Below, one piece after another: positions 45,033-57,580 of a stretch of DNA of 64,000 nt. The stretch covers positions 186,001-250,000 of the forward strand of contig MU385714.1 of the NCBI GenBank assembly GCA_022497155.1. Direction: 5' to 3'. Source of the DNA: Whalleya microplaca. Its lineage: Eukaryota; Ascomycota; Sordariomycetes; Xylariales; Xylariaceae. The translations under genes and the position numbers were made by a program. Under the pieces are notes generated by a model. The model saw nothing but the letters and a program-made list of their open reading frames with translations. It was not told the origin of the DNA and made no database searches. The first letter of the stretch is position 1, and every line of letters begins with the position of its first letter.

Positions 45033-48000
45033 GGTAAGTAGATTATTCTTGTTTGTATTCTTTCTGTATTCTCTCTGCGTTTCTGGAGTATTTCCAAACC
45101 AGGGTGAAGCAATATCCAAACGGCCGCTTATGCGCTTTCACGAGAACGACGGGTGTCTTTGTGCCTCGGTTCTTGGAGTCACTAGGAGACGGATTCGTCT
45201 CCATTGTACCGGCATTATTACGTCGCCAGGCGCTCTAGCCTCACCTCTCTAGCACCTGAATTACGGTTTTGGGGTTTGGGGTCTATTCTATCATGCAGCC
45301 TTACGCTTTCGGTACCTAGTGTAGTGAGATTTAGCGGCCCTAGTCTGGAGTCAAGACCGCGAGGGGTTGCGGATACTGACAACTGACTTAACTTGATCTA
45401 AACCTAGGTTTTAAAATACGTGGTCCTGTGTAATATCATCGATCCAGTTCTGGCAATATCCACGATATTAGTCTAGGTGAGCATATCTCTGGACCTATCA
45501 TAGACCTGGTCGATGCCAAAGTTGGCAACGAGTCATGTTAGACAACGTCGGATCTAGCAGGTCTGCAGGGGTATAGGTATTATGTATGTAAGTACAGATG
45601 TATGTATGTACTATGTATGTACGTACATACATTGTACGATCTGTATGTCAGTAATTCTGGCGAATGACACTCTACTCTTCTCGTAATCAGAATACGACCT
45701 TGCCAGGGTCGAGACAAAATTCGCATGGGAAGAGAAACAAACAAAAGATTAACCGAAATGTAACCCCCATGCGCAACAAAGGATCGCTAGGCTGGAAGCT
45801 TGCGAGTACGACTCGAGCCAGTCTTCCTCGACAGAAACAGCGACTACGAAGCTACCGAGAGCTTCCGAGAGCTCCCCATGTCTCTGACAGTTAACGAACT
45901 GTCTGACGACTTCGATGACTTGTCTGCCAAGCCAGCCACAAGCCCCTGGGCTGAACTGAGCTCTGCTTCAAACCGCTGCGCTGCCCCACATGAAAAGATC
46001 CAAGCAGCCCAGGCGAGCTGGGCTGAGCACCTGAGCTCAGCTAGAGAACAATTCTAGAAACCCGGCAAATGCTGTGCCCGACAAGACTCGAGAGATGCGG
46101 CTGATCCGAATTTTACGTCAGGGCGAAGCCTCGCCTCGAGATGTGGTACCGGTACGAGGATGTTTTGCTGTACAAGACTTGCATTGGTACTGGCGATCGT
46201 ATGAAGATCCCGCCACATAATTCTCCTGAAACATACCTAGGCCTCCACAGGCAATGGGATCACCGTGGCTGAAGCTTGGCTTTGCCTTCCAGGTCCTCGT
46301 TTGTGGCTGACCATCCGCTCACGGATCAGGTGTGCGGCTTCACCTCTCCGAAACTGCCAGATGGGCAATCCGTCCATTGGATGGTATTCACCTGCCTGTT
46401 TGTCCTGTTATCGGGGCCAGTGGGACTGAAGATACGGATTCGTCGATATCAGCCTTTTGTTATACATATGTCGTGACACCTCGAACGTCACTGGAGCTTC
46501 ATCTGATGGGCACGGCAGGTCGTTCGTGCCGCACACACACCCACCCACCCATCAACCCACCAACAGCATGGGGGGGTGAGCCGTGCGTGTGCCCTGTGAT
46601 CTTCCAGAATACCCAACCGCTGTCCTTGACCAGAGAACTACTCAGCTAGGTAACTTCATCATTAGAGTTGTAGGTACCCATCTGCCTAGGACCCTTGCTA
46701 TTATAAAAACTTGCAAGGGAGAAACACAAATGAAGCCGCTCGGGCTGTTACATTCGGGAGCCTGTGCGCTCAAGAGCGTTACCCGCCAATAACCTTCAGG
46801 ATCGTCTCTCGAAGACAGCATCACCTGGTCGAGCATCAAACTGTCAGATGGTTTCATTGCTGATCTACCACGTGGATGCTTCCGTAAATCATTCCATAAG
46901 GTTCAGTTTGCATACGTCAAATAAAACGCATGCCGACTAAAATGGGCGGGACGCTTCGACGTTGTGACCGTGTCCAGTAGTAATCAGGAACCCTGTACCA
47001 GGTCGCCATGGAGGTTTGAGGTGGGGGTTTTCTTTGAAGAGAGGATGAGCTATAACGCCTTATAAGGCCTTGATAAGAAGCTTGAGGGGTGCTTGTTTTC
47101 TTATTTATTACGACCATCCCCAAGGAGGAGAGACTGGCTGACATCCTACCGAGACATCGGTATTGTCGGTTTTGTCTACGAACAAGTCCTAGTCTTGCTA
47201 TATCGGATTTAAGAGATATTATTCATCATGTCTGTATATTCAAGCCATCAACAGTACGCCGCGCCCAGAATTACCCTCACATCATTGGCGAACACGACGA
47301 AGATGGCACGCACTCCAGGCAACAAGCCGGAACCGCCACCGCGACCTGAACCGCCAACACCAAACCCACCAGCGCCGAATCGATCGTCACACGAGATACA
47401 CACGATCGATGGCTCAATATTCTTCTCCGAGAAGTGCTCGAAGCTAAGGTTTTTGGAATTTTGCTAGAATATGGAGGATGCCGCAAGTAAGGCTATTAGT
47501 ACTATATAATAACGTTGGTATCATCACGCTAAGTTATCCAGGCAGAAATTAGCACTCTCCAAGGTCGACTGTACGCCAAAGACGAGCTCCGATTGGTAGC
47601 CAAACGGATCGACTCGGGTTGGTTTGCCGATCTCGACGGCGGTGGGAACTAGTATGGCTGTGGAGTCGCCGTTTCGTTCTTAAGTTATTGCGAGGATCAT
47701 TTCTGCCTTGTTTTTTCGCTTCTCGCAACGGTTGACTAGTTGTGCTCTAAGTTTTGGCAGTCGGCTATTATCCTCTTCGACCGCTTGGCGCTTGTACAGT
47801 GTTCCTAGCAAAGGAGGGTAGTGGGTTCTCATTCCATGCATTAACTACAGCTCGTCACCCATATCACCTATGCCCCACAGAGTCAGGGTGACCAAACTCA
47901 TGCAAGTCAACTATATGTTTTGGGCCATTGCATTACAGCATCATGAGGGGTTATATCATACAGTCGACCTCATTGAGCTTTTGAGAGGTTGTTATTTCGT

Positions 48001-49988
48001 AGGTGGTGTCAAGGGGGATGTAATCACTTAATATAAGTCTTCATCAACCACCTTGCTCGAGAATCCGAACATTGAGTTTGAATTGCTTTGTGTGATTATA
48101 TCCTAGCAGGGTTTATCTTACGACTATTCGTACCGACGTGAGGAGGCGTTGTATTTAGTTTGTGCCATTGCAGGTGTGCAGGTGTCTGCATCAGTCACAT
48201 ATATCCATGCCTCTAGAATTAAAGGGAACTTTCTTCAGGATCGTACATGGAATGGCGATCCCTACTTGTGGCTTGCATGGACAGCCACTTACTAGGGTCG
48301 AGAAAAGGATGAATGCAACATGCATGGTTAAAGGAATAATCTGCCCTAGGGTAAATCAGGGAGGAGGGTTAGAGCGTCTGGTTATCTGCTTTCTCTATCA
48401 CTTGTTGCACCTAGTCACTGAAAATTATATACCATAAATAGCTCCTATATATGTATATCTATAGGTTTTCGTGTGCAACTTGTTTGAGCACCGTTATCCA
48501 TACGACCCTCCGAGGAAGACCCATACTTGAGATATAATCTGAATAGCACTCGTGGACAACATATACAATGGTCCGCAGAAAACACGGAGTATAGACTGCT
48601 AGTTTGGCTGGGGATTATCAATATCAAGGCACTGGATGACTTTTCTGAACCTGAACATTGGTTACATCCAATCACTTGCTTATCCACCTATAGATTAGAT
48701 CAGGTATACACACCACACACATTGATAGACAGGGTATAACGATATGTTTTCGCTATCTTTTTTATCAAGTTTAGTTTTATATATATAGTTACTTGAAAAC
48801 TCGGTGGTGCTGGACATACATACATAATGTGAGGCTAGGTGACTCTAGTAGGTTGGCATACTTTATGTGCTTAATATAAAGTACCCAAATGTGACAGCAG
48901 CCATTTTAATTGGTTCAAGGCAAGCTATATGATTATATTCTACGTCACTATAATGAACTCTCATAACATACATGTATATACTCATATAAAGTATGGGGAA
49001 TTTGTATACCAACAGTCAATAATTTGCATAATGTAGTGTGCTCATAGTGCCTAGGTAGGTAGTCATTGCTTAATTTAAGGCGGCTGCATAGAATGGAATG
49101 GCCGATATAAAAACTTAAATGTGAAAATCTAAGAATTGCCTACCTAGATACCTAGGTACTTCATTTCTGAGAGATCTACCTATGATATCTGATATTTGCA
49201 TGTATGAAACATTGATGTGTAAGTCTCGACTTTAGGTGGCCGGCATGGGTTGTAAAGGAAGGCTTGACATGTCTGTAGAAATCCACTGCTACCAAGAAAT
49301 AAAATAGGTAAGAACAAAGGCACCTTATGTGGACCTAGATCGCAACTTCCTGATGTGCATGCACCTATATCCAGCCTCCTGTGAGCCTCACGTACCTCCT
49401 ACTACATATGTAAATGCTTCATTGCCCAGGTGATGCTTCACTGATGCTTCACAGACGTCCTTGCTGCTAACGTTCCTGCACTGCTTTTGGCCTGTTCCTC
49501 CCCTAGCATGGAGACATTGTCATAGGTAAGTTGCAATCCCTTGTCTCAGTCCATATCCTATCATCTCTTCCATAAATACTATCCATTGTTGTCTGGATGT
49601 CAGATCGACTTCATCCAACTCTCATCTATTTCCTCCCCCAAAAAGCCCTCACAGATCTGGCTCATGATCTTATATGCCTACCTATTGCTGATTGCTAATG
49701 CTTGCTCTTTTTTTGGTAAGTAGTTGTGTGTCTCCTTGTCCCTGGGCTGGTATGTTTACTTCCTTACCTGGCCCCTCTTGCAACTATTGCTAGGCAACAG
49801 AACAGAATATGATACAAGCAACAGTACACATGTATTTTTTCTGCTTCTGTGCACATTGACACAATCACCTCACCCCTCCCAATTAATCCATTTCTCTCAA
49901 CCTCCCTCATCTCCAAAATTTATCTTTCACAAGTGTCTACGCCGAGCATACTCCTAAACCGCCTGCACTTTCTTCCTGCCTTGTCATC
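45033..49988. other. 5-kb gene-poor region
   Basis: No confident gene. Candidates too weak to call: a 60-codon frame 45878-46057 (MSLTVNELSDDFDDLSAK...), and a Pro-rich 79-codon frame at 47228-47467 followed by a clean-looking exon 47542-47652 (LQGRLYAKDELRLVAKRIDSG) behind a GTAAGG...CCAG intron; the frames do not join simply. TATG/TACG microsatellite at 45580-45632. The part 48400-49400 is AT-rich with many CCTAGGTA words. The last 500 bp are a pyrimidine-rich leader with GTAAGT at 49525 and GTAAGT at 49714, possible 5'-UTR intron donors for the next gene. Confidence 0.5.
45580..45632. repeat. TATG/TACG microsatellite
   Basis: Degenerate tetranucleotide repeat (TATGTATG... TACGTACATAC), partly self-complementary. 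Confidence 0.8.
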
Positions 49989-52900
49989 ATGGCACCCAAC
50001 CACAAAAGAATTACCAAGCATCTGTATAGCAAGCTTAAGCATGGGCAGGAGGATGATGCCCCAGTGACAGCCCCAACCCTCACGGAGATCAAGTTCTATC
50101 TCAAGAACCATCGTCACTGCAGTCAGATCATTGTTGAGGGTGATCCGGATTCTGATGATGTCTTGGCTGAACTGCCCTCAGACATCCCTCGCTTCATCCT
50201 TTCTCAACTTGAAGCCCAGAAAATCGCTGATATAGCCAGAACTTCACCCCAGATATCCGCGGTTCTCCTTGTCATCTGCGAGAATCTCGCCCACACCCCC
50301 ACGCAAACCGAAGCTTTCCCCACGGTTTTCCTTTGTAACAGCCCGGACCAGCATCGCACATACTGTGTGTTTGCCTACCTCAATCACCATATGGCGTCCC
50401 GCACATACTGCGTCAAGGAGCTGTTGGAACTCAGAGACCCGGAAAATTCTCCTTCCCTACTAAAAAAACTCAAGGCCAATCAAGAAATCAGTAAGTGCAG
50501 TCCCACTTCACCTCATACAAACCAGGGCAACTCTAAACCACCTACGCCAACCCCCTCTACATCTTCCATACTAAGAATGAATGTAGTCGATGTCGTCAAG
50601 GCAAAAAGCAGCATGCTGCCTACTCAATCTCGACGCCTGAAGAAGACGAAGGATGATGTCTCCTCATCGACAGAGAGCGACGAGATTCTGTTCCATGGAA
50701 AGAAGCAGCCTCGCCTAGCCAATGGAGACGTCCAGTGGAAATACCGTGGTCGCACTGGATCCGAGGTCACTTCTAACGAACCACTATCCGCTCCTACAGG
50801 ACTTGCTGCGCAGCAGAATGAGGGTTTTCAGAGGTTCTTCAAGGCAGTAGTGTCTCCCACTCATGTTCGAGTCACAGCTGGTGGTAGAATTGTACCCAAC
50901 ACCCGAGGTTCTGTGTCTCCTACCGCAAAATGGGACAAGGACCGATCAGCTCTCGAGGAGCAGGATTCAACCGAACCAGCTAAAGATGGAAGACTCAAAG
51001 CTGAAAACGGCACCCACGGCCAAGTACCACACCCAATGATCTCGCCTATATTTCCCGGCCACCCTGCCTTTTTCCAGCATATGGGCTTGCCGATGCCCCT
51101 CTACCCTGTCCACAACGGGGTTCCCTTCGGCTACGGTATGCCGCCTGCCCATTCTGTGCAGTCAACCGCAATGCCGACGTCGTCTACTCAGAGTCAACAA
51201 AATGCGGATGCTGCTGCCAAAGCAGTCAAGGCTGAAGACGGAGCTGGCGATAAGAAACCTAGACCCGCGCCTATTAAGATCTCGCCCCCCGATCAGTTTG
51301 ACCAGAGCCGGCCATTCTACCACAATGGCAACGTGATCTATCCGGGCTTTGGACCCGGACAAGCCCACATGCCAATGCTGATCCCGAGCCCGTATTTCCC
51401 ACAAGGCATGGTTGGAAGCCCAGCTTTTGCTGCTGCTCCTCGCATGGGCACCATGGCTCCACAGCCGTCGCCGTCAGCCCCTATGCTCAGTCCTTCATTC
51501 CCACCACCTCACTTCAGCGCGAACCCTGGTGCTGGAGCGCAGTCTCAGACGCTGCGGCCTCCGCCCGCAGCAAAGCCAGCAGCCAAGCCTCCTATCACCT
51601 CGATCAGGCCAAGTGAAATTACCAAGCGTCAACTTGACGCACTACGGTCGTCGCTGAAGTACTACGAGGATCAGCTGCAATACAATAAGCACCAGATAGA
51701 CGAGAAGTGGACACAAGGACAAGTGCAGATGATCAAGCACAATATCCAGCAGTTCGAGCACAATTATAAGATGCAGCTGGGCTTTGAAGCAACGTACTAT
51801 CCCAAGTCTGGAACAAGCTCTGAAGCTGGAGCCGCAGTCCCTGCTCAACAAGCGTCTTGCAAGACACCATCGAGACCATCAAGCATCAAGGAGGGCCCAA
51901 GGGGTAACACTTCTTCGAGTGGCTCCATCAGGTCAAATGGCCATGCTTCTTCTCTTAGACGTTTCCGCTCGCATGATCTAGTTGGCTCACGATCTGGTAA
52001 AGAAAGAAACCTAAGTGCAGTCGGTATTAACTCGTCGAAAGGCAGCGACACGTCAGCTGCTCTTGAGGCTCTAGAAGCGCATATTCGTTCGAAAATGATG
52101 AACGATCAGCAAGGGGCAAACGACTCAACGAAGAGACCTGGACTGCCTAGCGGTGCTGCCATGGCCCCACCCTTCAGTCCTGGGATGCAATCCCCTTATT
52201 CTCTTCAGGCATCAAAGGGTACAGGTATGGTTGGAGAGCCCCGAGGAGGATCACAGGCTGGGTATTCCAACGATTATGATCCATACCAGTGGCACTCCGC
52301 TCCTTTGCTACCCATCGACCAACGTGGAGACTGGGAAATCATGCAGTCTGCCAACAGCTGTCCAACTAACAGCTCTCAACCGTATCTTGTTGGAACACTG
52401 CCCCGTGGGGTGAACCCCTACAACGCTCGCGGAACCGACTATGTATACTCGCGAGAGCTCACTACCGAGGAGAAGCGCGCCCGGCAGGTCTACTGGGGCC
52501 AGGCTCCAAGCATGGGAGTGGGACTGCCTAAATTTGATGGGAAGGATTTCTACCCTCCCTCACCAGTGAAACCCGCACCTACGGCTGGAGTCCCAAGCAA
52601 AGTGAAGACCAGGCAGCTTCCAACTGGACAGGCTGATGTCGACTACAACTTCCGACTGCGATCTGCGGAGAATGATCCGTTCAGCTCTAGCCGTGATGCT
52701 AAGAGTATCCGCTCCCAAGAAAGTAGCCAGAAGTTTAGCAAAGCTATACCGATTGTGGCGCCTGACGACGTGGACCGAGCGAATGCCCCCAAAAAGGTGA
52801 ATGTTTCTTCAAATGTTTCACAGGTCGACAACGGTACAGACGATGTTCGCAAAGCATTCAAAGACTTCAACCTGTCATCCCCGAGCAAGTCAAGCGTAGC

Positions 52901-53372
52901 AGAGTCTTCAAGTGAGAAGAAGCCGTCTCCAGTGAATCGACGAGGTTTGGAGAGATCAAGGTATGTTAAAGAACACCCGCCTTCGACATAGGGGAGAAGA
53001 TTGACCAGTCGTAGTAACAAATCCAGCCACGATTTATGGCAGACCATGTTGAAGAGAGGGTCGGGCAGCGGAACCGTCCTTCCTAGTACTGTCTCTTCGA
53101 CAACTGCTACGGGGTACCTTCCACCGTATCAAGGAAATGCAGCAGCGTCCCTTACCCCTGCCATTTCGAACACGATGGTCTCGCCAGCTCGGGCTTCGTC
53201 AAGTGCCCGGGACAAGCCAGTAGATCTCGACGTTCCTCAGCCACCCGTCGAGAAGGTCGGAGAAAATCGTCCATCGAAGGATGTTCCCTCGGTGGATGCG
53301 ATCAAGGAGTTGAGAGAGAGTATGCTTCGCGATGCGGAGCGACGTGGCGTTATTGGCTCGGACTGGCACTGA
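49989..53372 (+). CDS. Large, mostly disordered protein of unknown function
   Basis: Exon 49989-52960 and exon 53015-53372 flank a 54-nt intron (GTATGT donor, GTCGTAG acceptor); 1109 residues as read. A further intron 50491-50586 (GTAAGT donor, TACTAAG branch, ATGTAG acceptor, 96 nt, in frame) is likely, giving 1077. The N-terminal 165 residues are ordered (HKRITKHLYSKLKHG, RFILSQLEAQKIADI, FPTVFLCNSPDQHRTYCVFA). A long Pro/Gly/Met-rich low-complexity middle follows. A conserved-looking helical segment comes next (ITKRQLDALRSSLKYYEDQ, QVQMIKHNIQQFEHNYKMQL), and the tail ends KELRESMLRDAERRGVIGSDWH. I do not recognise the family; the layout suggests a regulatory or RNA-metabolism scaffold, but this is guesswork. 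The upstream leader is long and carries short open frames. Confidence 0.85.
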
Positions 53373-54566
53373 GAGCCCGGGTATATCTCGTCATCAATTA
53401 TAGGACGAAACACAAGTACCTGATTTCTGCGACTGCTTCGCCACAAGGGAAACTAGCAGTATATTGTTTTAGTATCATCTTCTCTACCTTTCATCTTTGT
53501 ACGATTAGCTTCATTTCTTTTGATGAATCGGCCCAGGGTATCTTAAGGAGTCGCGCGGCTCATGTAATATGCATTAATTTGCCCTCACAGGGAGGGAGCA
53601 GAAAAGCATATTTGATCATTCTGCAGGATCGAGCTTGGCGACTTTCAGGTTGCCGCTATTGACATCTCGGAGGGCGGTAATGGGGAACAAGAATCACTGG
53701 TAATCGAGAGGAAACGGAAGTATTCTGCTGTAGCAGATTGTATTTGAATTAGATTGCGGACTAGTCTAATAGATCACCTTAGCAATACCTCCTCACGTAT
53801 CTACGGTGATGTTGACTTGTTACCTATGACTGACCTACAGTGATGACTACTGATCCGAGCAATATGTTATCTCTATGACTTATGTGCCTCACCATCAAAC
53901 TTCCAACTTCATTAATAATTGATATCTACTGTTGAAAGTCTGCAGGCGAGAGAGGAGGAGCTGTGATTCATTTTTGGCTCCTCCAATGGGCTTGCTCTTC
54001 GCCAGTCGTATACCTCGAAAACCATGGATGTTGTGGTTGACGCGGAGATATCCTAGCGGTGTACTCACTCACTTACCTATCGTGTATTTGACAGTAAACA
54101 ATGTGCCTTATTCTTTGGTAGTCCAAATGGGCCATACAACAATCATATCCATATCCCGGTTGGGAATATCCTAAACGGGGTGAGTTGGTGAAGGTTACAT
54201 ATGGGTATCACGGACAGCACAACATCATCATAATAAAGAGAGACTTCGGGATAAACCTCCCATGGAACATTTCACAAGAGCATGTGAAATGGCCATTGTG
54301 TGCGTGCAAATATTTCATTTGGTGCGAGGATGCATCTAAATGCTGATCGTCATATCCCATGCCATGAAGCCCGCTCCATCGTCTCCTCGACGATGCCGCG
54401 GGAGGGTATTTCGTGAGACGCCAGATACCGTTTTGTTTACCCCTCCGTCGTCAACTAGCAGTATAACAACGATGCTGCTAGTTAGTTTACGTACTGCCGC
54501 GTTTTCCCCTCTTCGCCGTGGTCCAAGATCAAAAGTGTCTGTCGTAAGGTGAAAGCGAGGTTGAGC
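53373..54566. other. Convergent 3' flanks, 1.2 kb
   Basis: Spacer between convergent stop codons. No coding frame with motifs and no clear repeats. Confidence 0.5.
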
Positions 54567-55119
54567 TTATTTGGCGGCGGCCTTGCCCTTGGTCCGCAGT
54601 TCCCGGCCGACCTTGATGCGCTCTAGGATGCTCTCACGGTCCTTGTCGAGCTTTAGCTTGGTGACGACGACCTTGCTGGGGTGGATGCCGAGGGGCACGC
54701 TCTGGCCCGAGGTCTTCTCGCGCGTGACGCGCTCGACGTGGATCTGGTACTTGAGGCGGTAGACCGAGGTGACCTTGCCCTCGCGGCCCTTGTTCGTGCC
54801 CCGGATGATGCTGACTTCGTCGTCTTTCCGGATGGGGATGCTGCGGACCTGGAAGCCGAAATCGGGTTAGATATAGGCTCCAACAATGGGAAATTACCGA
54901 AGAATAAAGCTTACGTTGTACTTCTCTCGCAGTTCCTTGCTCAGAGGCGCGCTCATGATGTTACGACGGACGCCCGAGGGGGCGCTGAAGTGCGCCTTCC
55001 TCGACTTGCGTCGCGAGCTGGCGATGCCTTGAAAAATGTCAGAATTTGGGGCTCAATTGATCTGGAGACGCAAAATCCCGTATTCAGGGGATAAACATAC
55101 TGGTGTCAACCTTCGTCAT
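54567..55119 (-). CDS. rpl26: 60S ribosomal protein L26 (uL24)
   Basis: Exons 55119-55101, 55027-54915 and 54848-54567 give 137 residues. The first exon has only 19 nt and encodes MTKVDT. The sequence [40 protein letters not shown], the KOW segment [19 protein letters not shown] and [20 protein letters not shown] are typical of uL24/L26. The protein sits near the polypeptide exit tunnel of the 60S subunit. Donors are GTATGT and GTAAGC; acceptors are TCAAG (AAG) and TCCAG. It shares a 384-bp divergent promoter with COA1. Identification is secure. Confidence 0.97.
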
Positions 55120-55503
55120 CTTGTCGGTAGGTGTGTGGTGGATGGGGAACTGGTTTCCGAGAGATTGGAGGAAATTTGGCGTTGGCGGTCGTTCACGATT
55201 CGTAAAAAAAAGTTGAGAATTGAAAATGGTCGATTGGTGTGCTGAAATTGCCGTGCCCTAAGGGGTCAAGCCTCGCCTAGCTGAATTGTGTGAGTGTGGC
55301 TGGTGAGAAGTGGCTTTCATTCGCCCATGTCCCACTTTTTAAGCTAGCTAGCTAAGTGGCTCAGTAGCTCCGGGTTCCGTCGCCGAGATAAGTGGGTCTA
55401 GAGACTCGAACCATGCACTGACGATTTCAGGTGGGATGAAGTTCGCGGAGAGTTTATAGGTCAAGTTGAAGGACCTCAGAACTCACAGGGTTAATTGCTC
55501 AAG
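55120..55503. promoter_or_regulatory. Divergent promoter, rpl26 and COA1
   Basis: A 384-bp spacer between two starts. Holds CCCTAAGGGG (near 55257) and a 12-bp AGCTAGCTAGCT run (55342-55353). No known box is certain. Confidence 0.4.
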
Positions 55504-56179
55504 ATGTTCTCCAGATTAGTGCGCCGTAGGGTGCAAACGATATTACGGAACTCCTCTGCTGCCAGAAATCAGATCCAAAGGCGGACGTTAGTCGCAGCAC
55601 CCAAACCTGGCGATGGTCCTCTCATGGAGAGACGGCCAGACCGGGAGCTTCCAGGTTTGTCTCACCCAGACCCCTTCTCCATTGCGACTTCTGTGCTAAC
55701 AGGATTTCTACATAGACACCACAGGCTTCCGTTGGATCCACACATTCCCCATCTTCGCAGCCCTCATCACCCTCTCGAGCGTCGCCATCTTCAACTACCA
55801 GAAGTCGTCGAGCCCCGTGACGGCGTCGACGCTGTACGCGCTGCGGACGAGCCGCAAGGCGCGCGAGTACCTCGGCGACGACATCTACTTCAAGCACCAG
55901 ATCCCGTGGATCTCGGGCGAGATGAACCAGCTGCGCGGCCGCATCGACATCAGCTTCTCCGTCAAGGGCACCAAGAACGTCGGCCTCATGCGCTTCACGA
56001 GCTCCCGGCCCACGCCCAAGGGCATGTTCGAGACCACCGAGTGGAGCCTGGAGACCCCCGACGGGAAGAAGATCGATTTGCTGGATGGCGATGACCCGTT
56101 TAGGGGTATTGCGAGTCATCCTATGGACGAGGAGGAGCGGGAGGAGGCTACGAGGGGGTTCAGACAACAGCTCAAGTAA
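55504..56179 (+). CDS. coa1: Cytochrome c oxidase assembly factor COA1
   Basis: Exons 55504-55654 and 55716-56179 flank a 61-nt intron (GTTTGT donor, GCTAAC branch, CATAG acceptor) and give 204 residues. The first 35 residues are Arg/Ser-rich without acids (MFSRLVRRRVQTILRNSS), a mitochondrial presequence. One membrane helix (FPIFAALITLSSVAIFNYQ, about 59-77) is followed by the intermembrane-space domain, with VTASTLYALRTSRKAREYLG, YFKHQIPWISGEMNQLRGRID and VKGTKNVGLMRFTSSRP, the hallmark of the COA1/TIM21-like fold. COA1 stabilises newly made Cox1 during complex IV assembly. Exon 2 is very G/C-rich at third positions. Confidence 0.94.
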
Positions 56180-56524
56180 TGGCATCGAGCCCTTGAATTG
56201 TTGTTGGTATACTCTACCCTCTTAACATGGTACAGGGGGAGAAAGGATGCTACGTTCTTCAGTACCACGATCATGCGCAAGCTCAGTAGCTTACCATAGA
56301 ACGGTAAGCCTAATGGCACACTTTCAACTTCACTCGAATACGAGACAATGTAGTTTCAGAGCGTCGTAGCTTTCATGAGTATCTAGCAGACAATCCCTTG
56401 ACACGGGAGGATGTATATACATATAGGGGGACCGAGTGGATGTCTTCATAACGCCATATATACCTGGCAATTGGTTGTGAGATATGTGTACAACATGTAT
56501 GATACAAAACGCACATCAGGTACA
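56180..56524. other. Convergent 3' flanks, COA1 and uL3m
   Basis: 345 bp with no gene; GTATATACATATAG near 56412. Confidence 0.5.
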
Positions 56525-57580
56525 CTAAAATGCCGTCGTAGCCAAAGCTATCGCGTCCCCTATCGTGCCCTCTCTCCTCATATCCTTCAGCTCCAAGTGC
56601 CGCTTCCGCGCGACCTCCAGGTCGGCGTCGCAGTTCGGATTCCGCTCCAGCAGCAACCGCCTCGCCTTCATGATGTGCGTCTCGCTCGGCGGCGGCTTCT
56701 TCACGGCGTCCGAGATCATCACGATGGCGCCCTTGTGCCCGGCCACGTGGCCGTTGATCACCACCGTGCCCGTCTCGTTGTCGACCTTCAGCACCCGCAG
56801 GTTCTGGATCGTCACCCGCTCGTTCCCCATGCGCCCCGGCATCTTCTTGCCCGGGTGCACACGCGAACCGCCTCCCTGACTTGGGCCTGTGGTACCAATC
56901 GTTCGGTGGTTCTTCGAGTTACCGTGACTGGCCTCCTGGCCGGCAAACCCGTGCCTCTTCATACCACCGGCGAAACCCATACCACGACTGTGACTCCGGG
57001 CATCGACGTACTGCCCGACCTTGAACCAATCCGGCTGCAGCTGCGCTCCGACGGGGAGCAGGCCATCCGCAGACCGCACCCTGAACTCAGCCAGGTGGCG
57101 CTTGGGGGCGACGCCTTTCGCCTCGTAATAACCCAGCATGGGAGCGGTCTCGTTAGCGGCGCTCTTCTGGCCGCAGCCGAGCTGGACGGCCCAGTACCCG
57201 TTCTTAGCCCGCGTCTTCGCGGCGACGACCTGCACCTGGTCCATCTGCAGGATGGTGCAGGGCTCGCGGCGGCCGGTGGCGCTGAACATGGCGGAGACGC
57301 CCTTCTTGGTGGCGAGGATCCCCGTGCGCAGGGGCGTGGACTGGGCCTTGCGCTCGAGGGCGGCGGCGGGCCCCGTGGTCGGGATGGGCAGGCCGGCGGT
57401 GCGCTGGTTGAAGCGGTTCGGGCGGTCGCGCGGGTTCTGCGTCGACCAGCCGTACTTGACGCCGCGCTTGGCGGTGCGCGGGAGGAGCGTGTGCCGCGCG
57501 GTGACGAGGACGCGGGGCGTGCGTGTCGACGAGCTCGGGAGCAGGGCCGCTGCCCAGCGGGCTGGCAGTCGGGGTGCCAT
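56525..57580 (-). CDS. mrpl9: Mitochondrial large-subunit ribosomal protein uL3 (MRPL3/MRPL9)
   Basis: Single exon, 351 residues from the ATG of MAPRLPARWAAALLPSSSTR; the upstream in-frame codons have no ATG. The N-terminus is a mitochondrial presequence rich in Arg, Ala and Ser. The uL3 core follows: RTGILATKKGVSAMFSATG, PCTILQMDQVQVVAAKT, YVDARSHSRGMGFAGGMKRH, SHGNSKNHRTIGTTGPSQGG and VHPGKKMPGRMGNERVTIQN, the last being the peptidyl-transferase-proximal loop of uL3. It functions in the mitoribosome. The region 56600-57560 is G/C-rich. It is divergent from the CCDC25 homologue with 432 bp between. Confidence 0.96.
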   Translation of the reverse strand: MAPRLPARWAAALLPSSSTRTPRVLVTARHTLLPRTAKRGVKYGWSTQNPRDRPNRFNQRTAGLPIPTTGPAAALERKAQSTPLRTGILATKKGVSAMFSATGRREPCTILQMDQVQVVAAKTRAKNGYWAVQLGCGQKSAANETAPMLGYYEAKGVAPKRHLAEFRVRSADGLLPVGAQLQPDWFKVGQYVDARSHSRGMGFAGGMKRHGFAGQEASHGNSKNHRTIGTTGPSQGGGSRVHPGKKMPGRMGNERVTIQNLRVLKVDNETGTVVINGHVAGHKGAIVMISDAVKKPPPSETHIMKARRLLLERNPNCDADLEVARKRHLELKDMRREGTIGDAIALATTAF

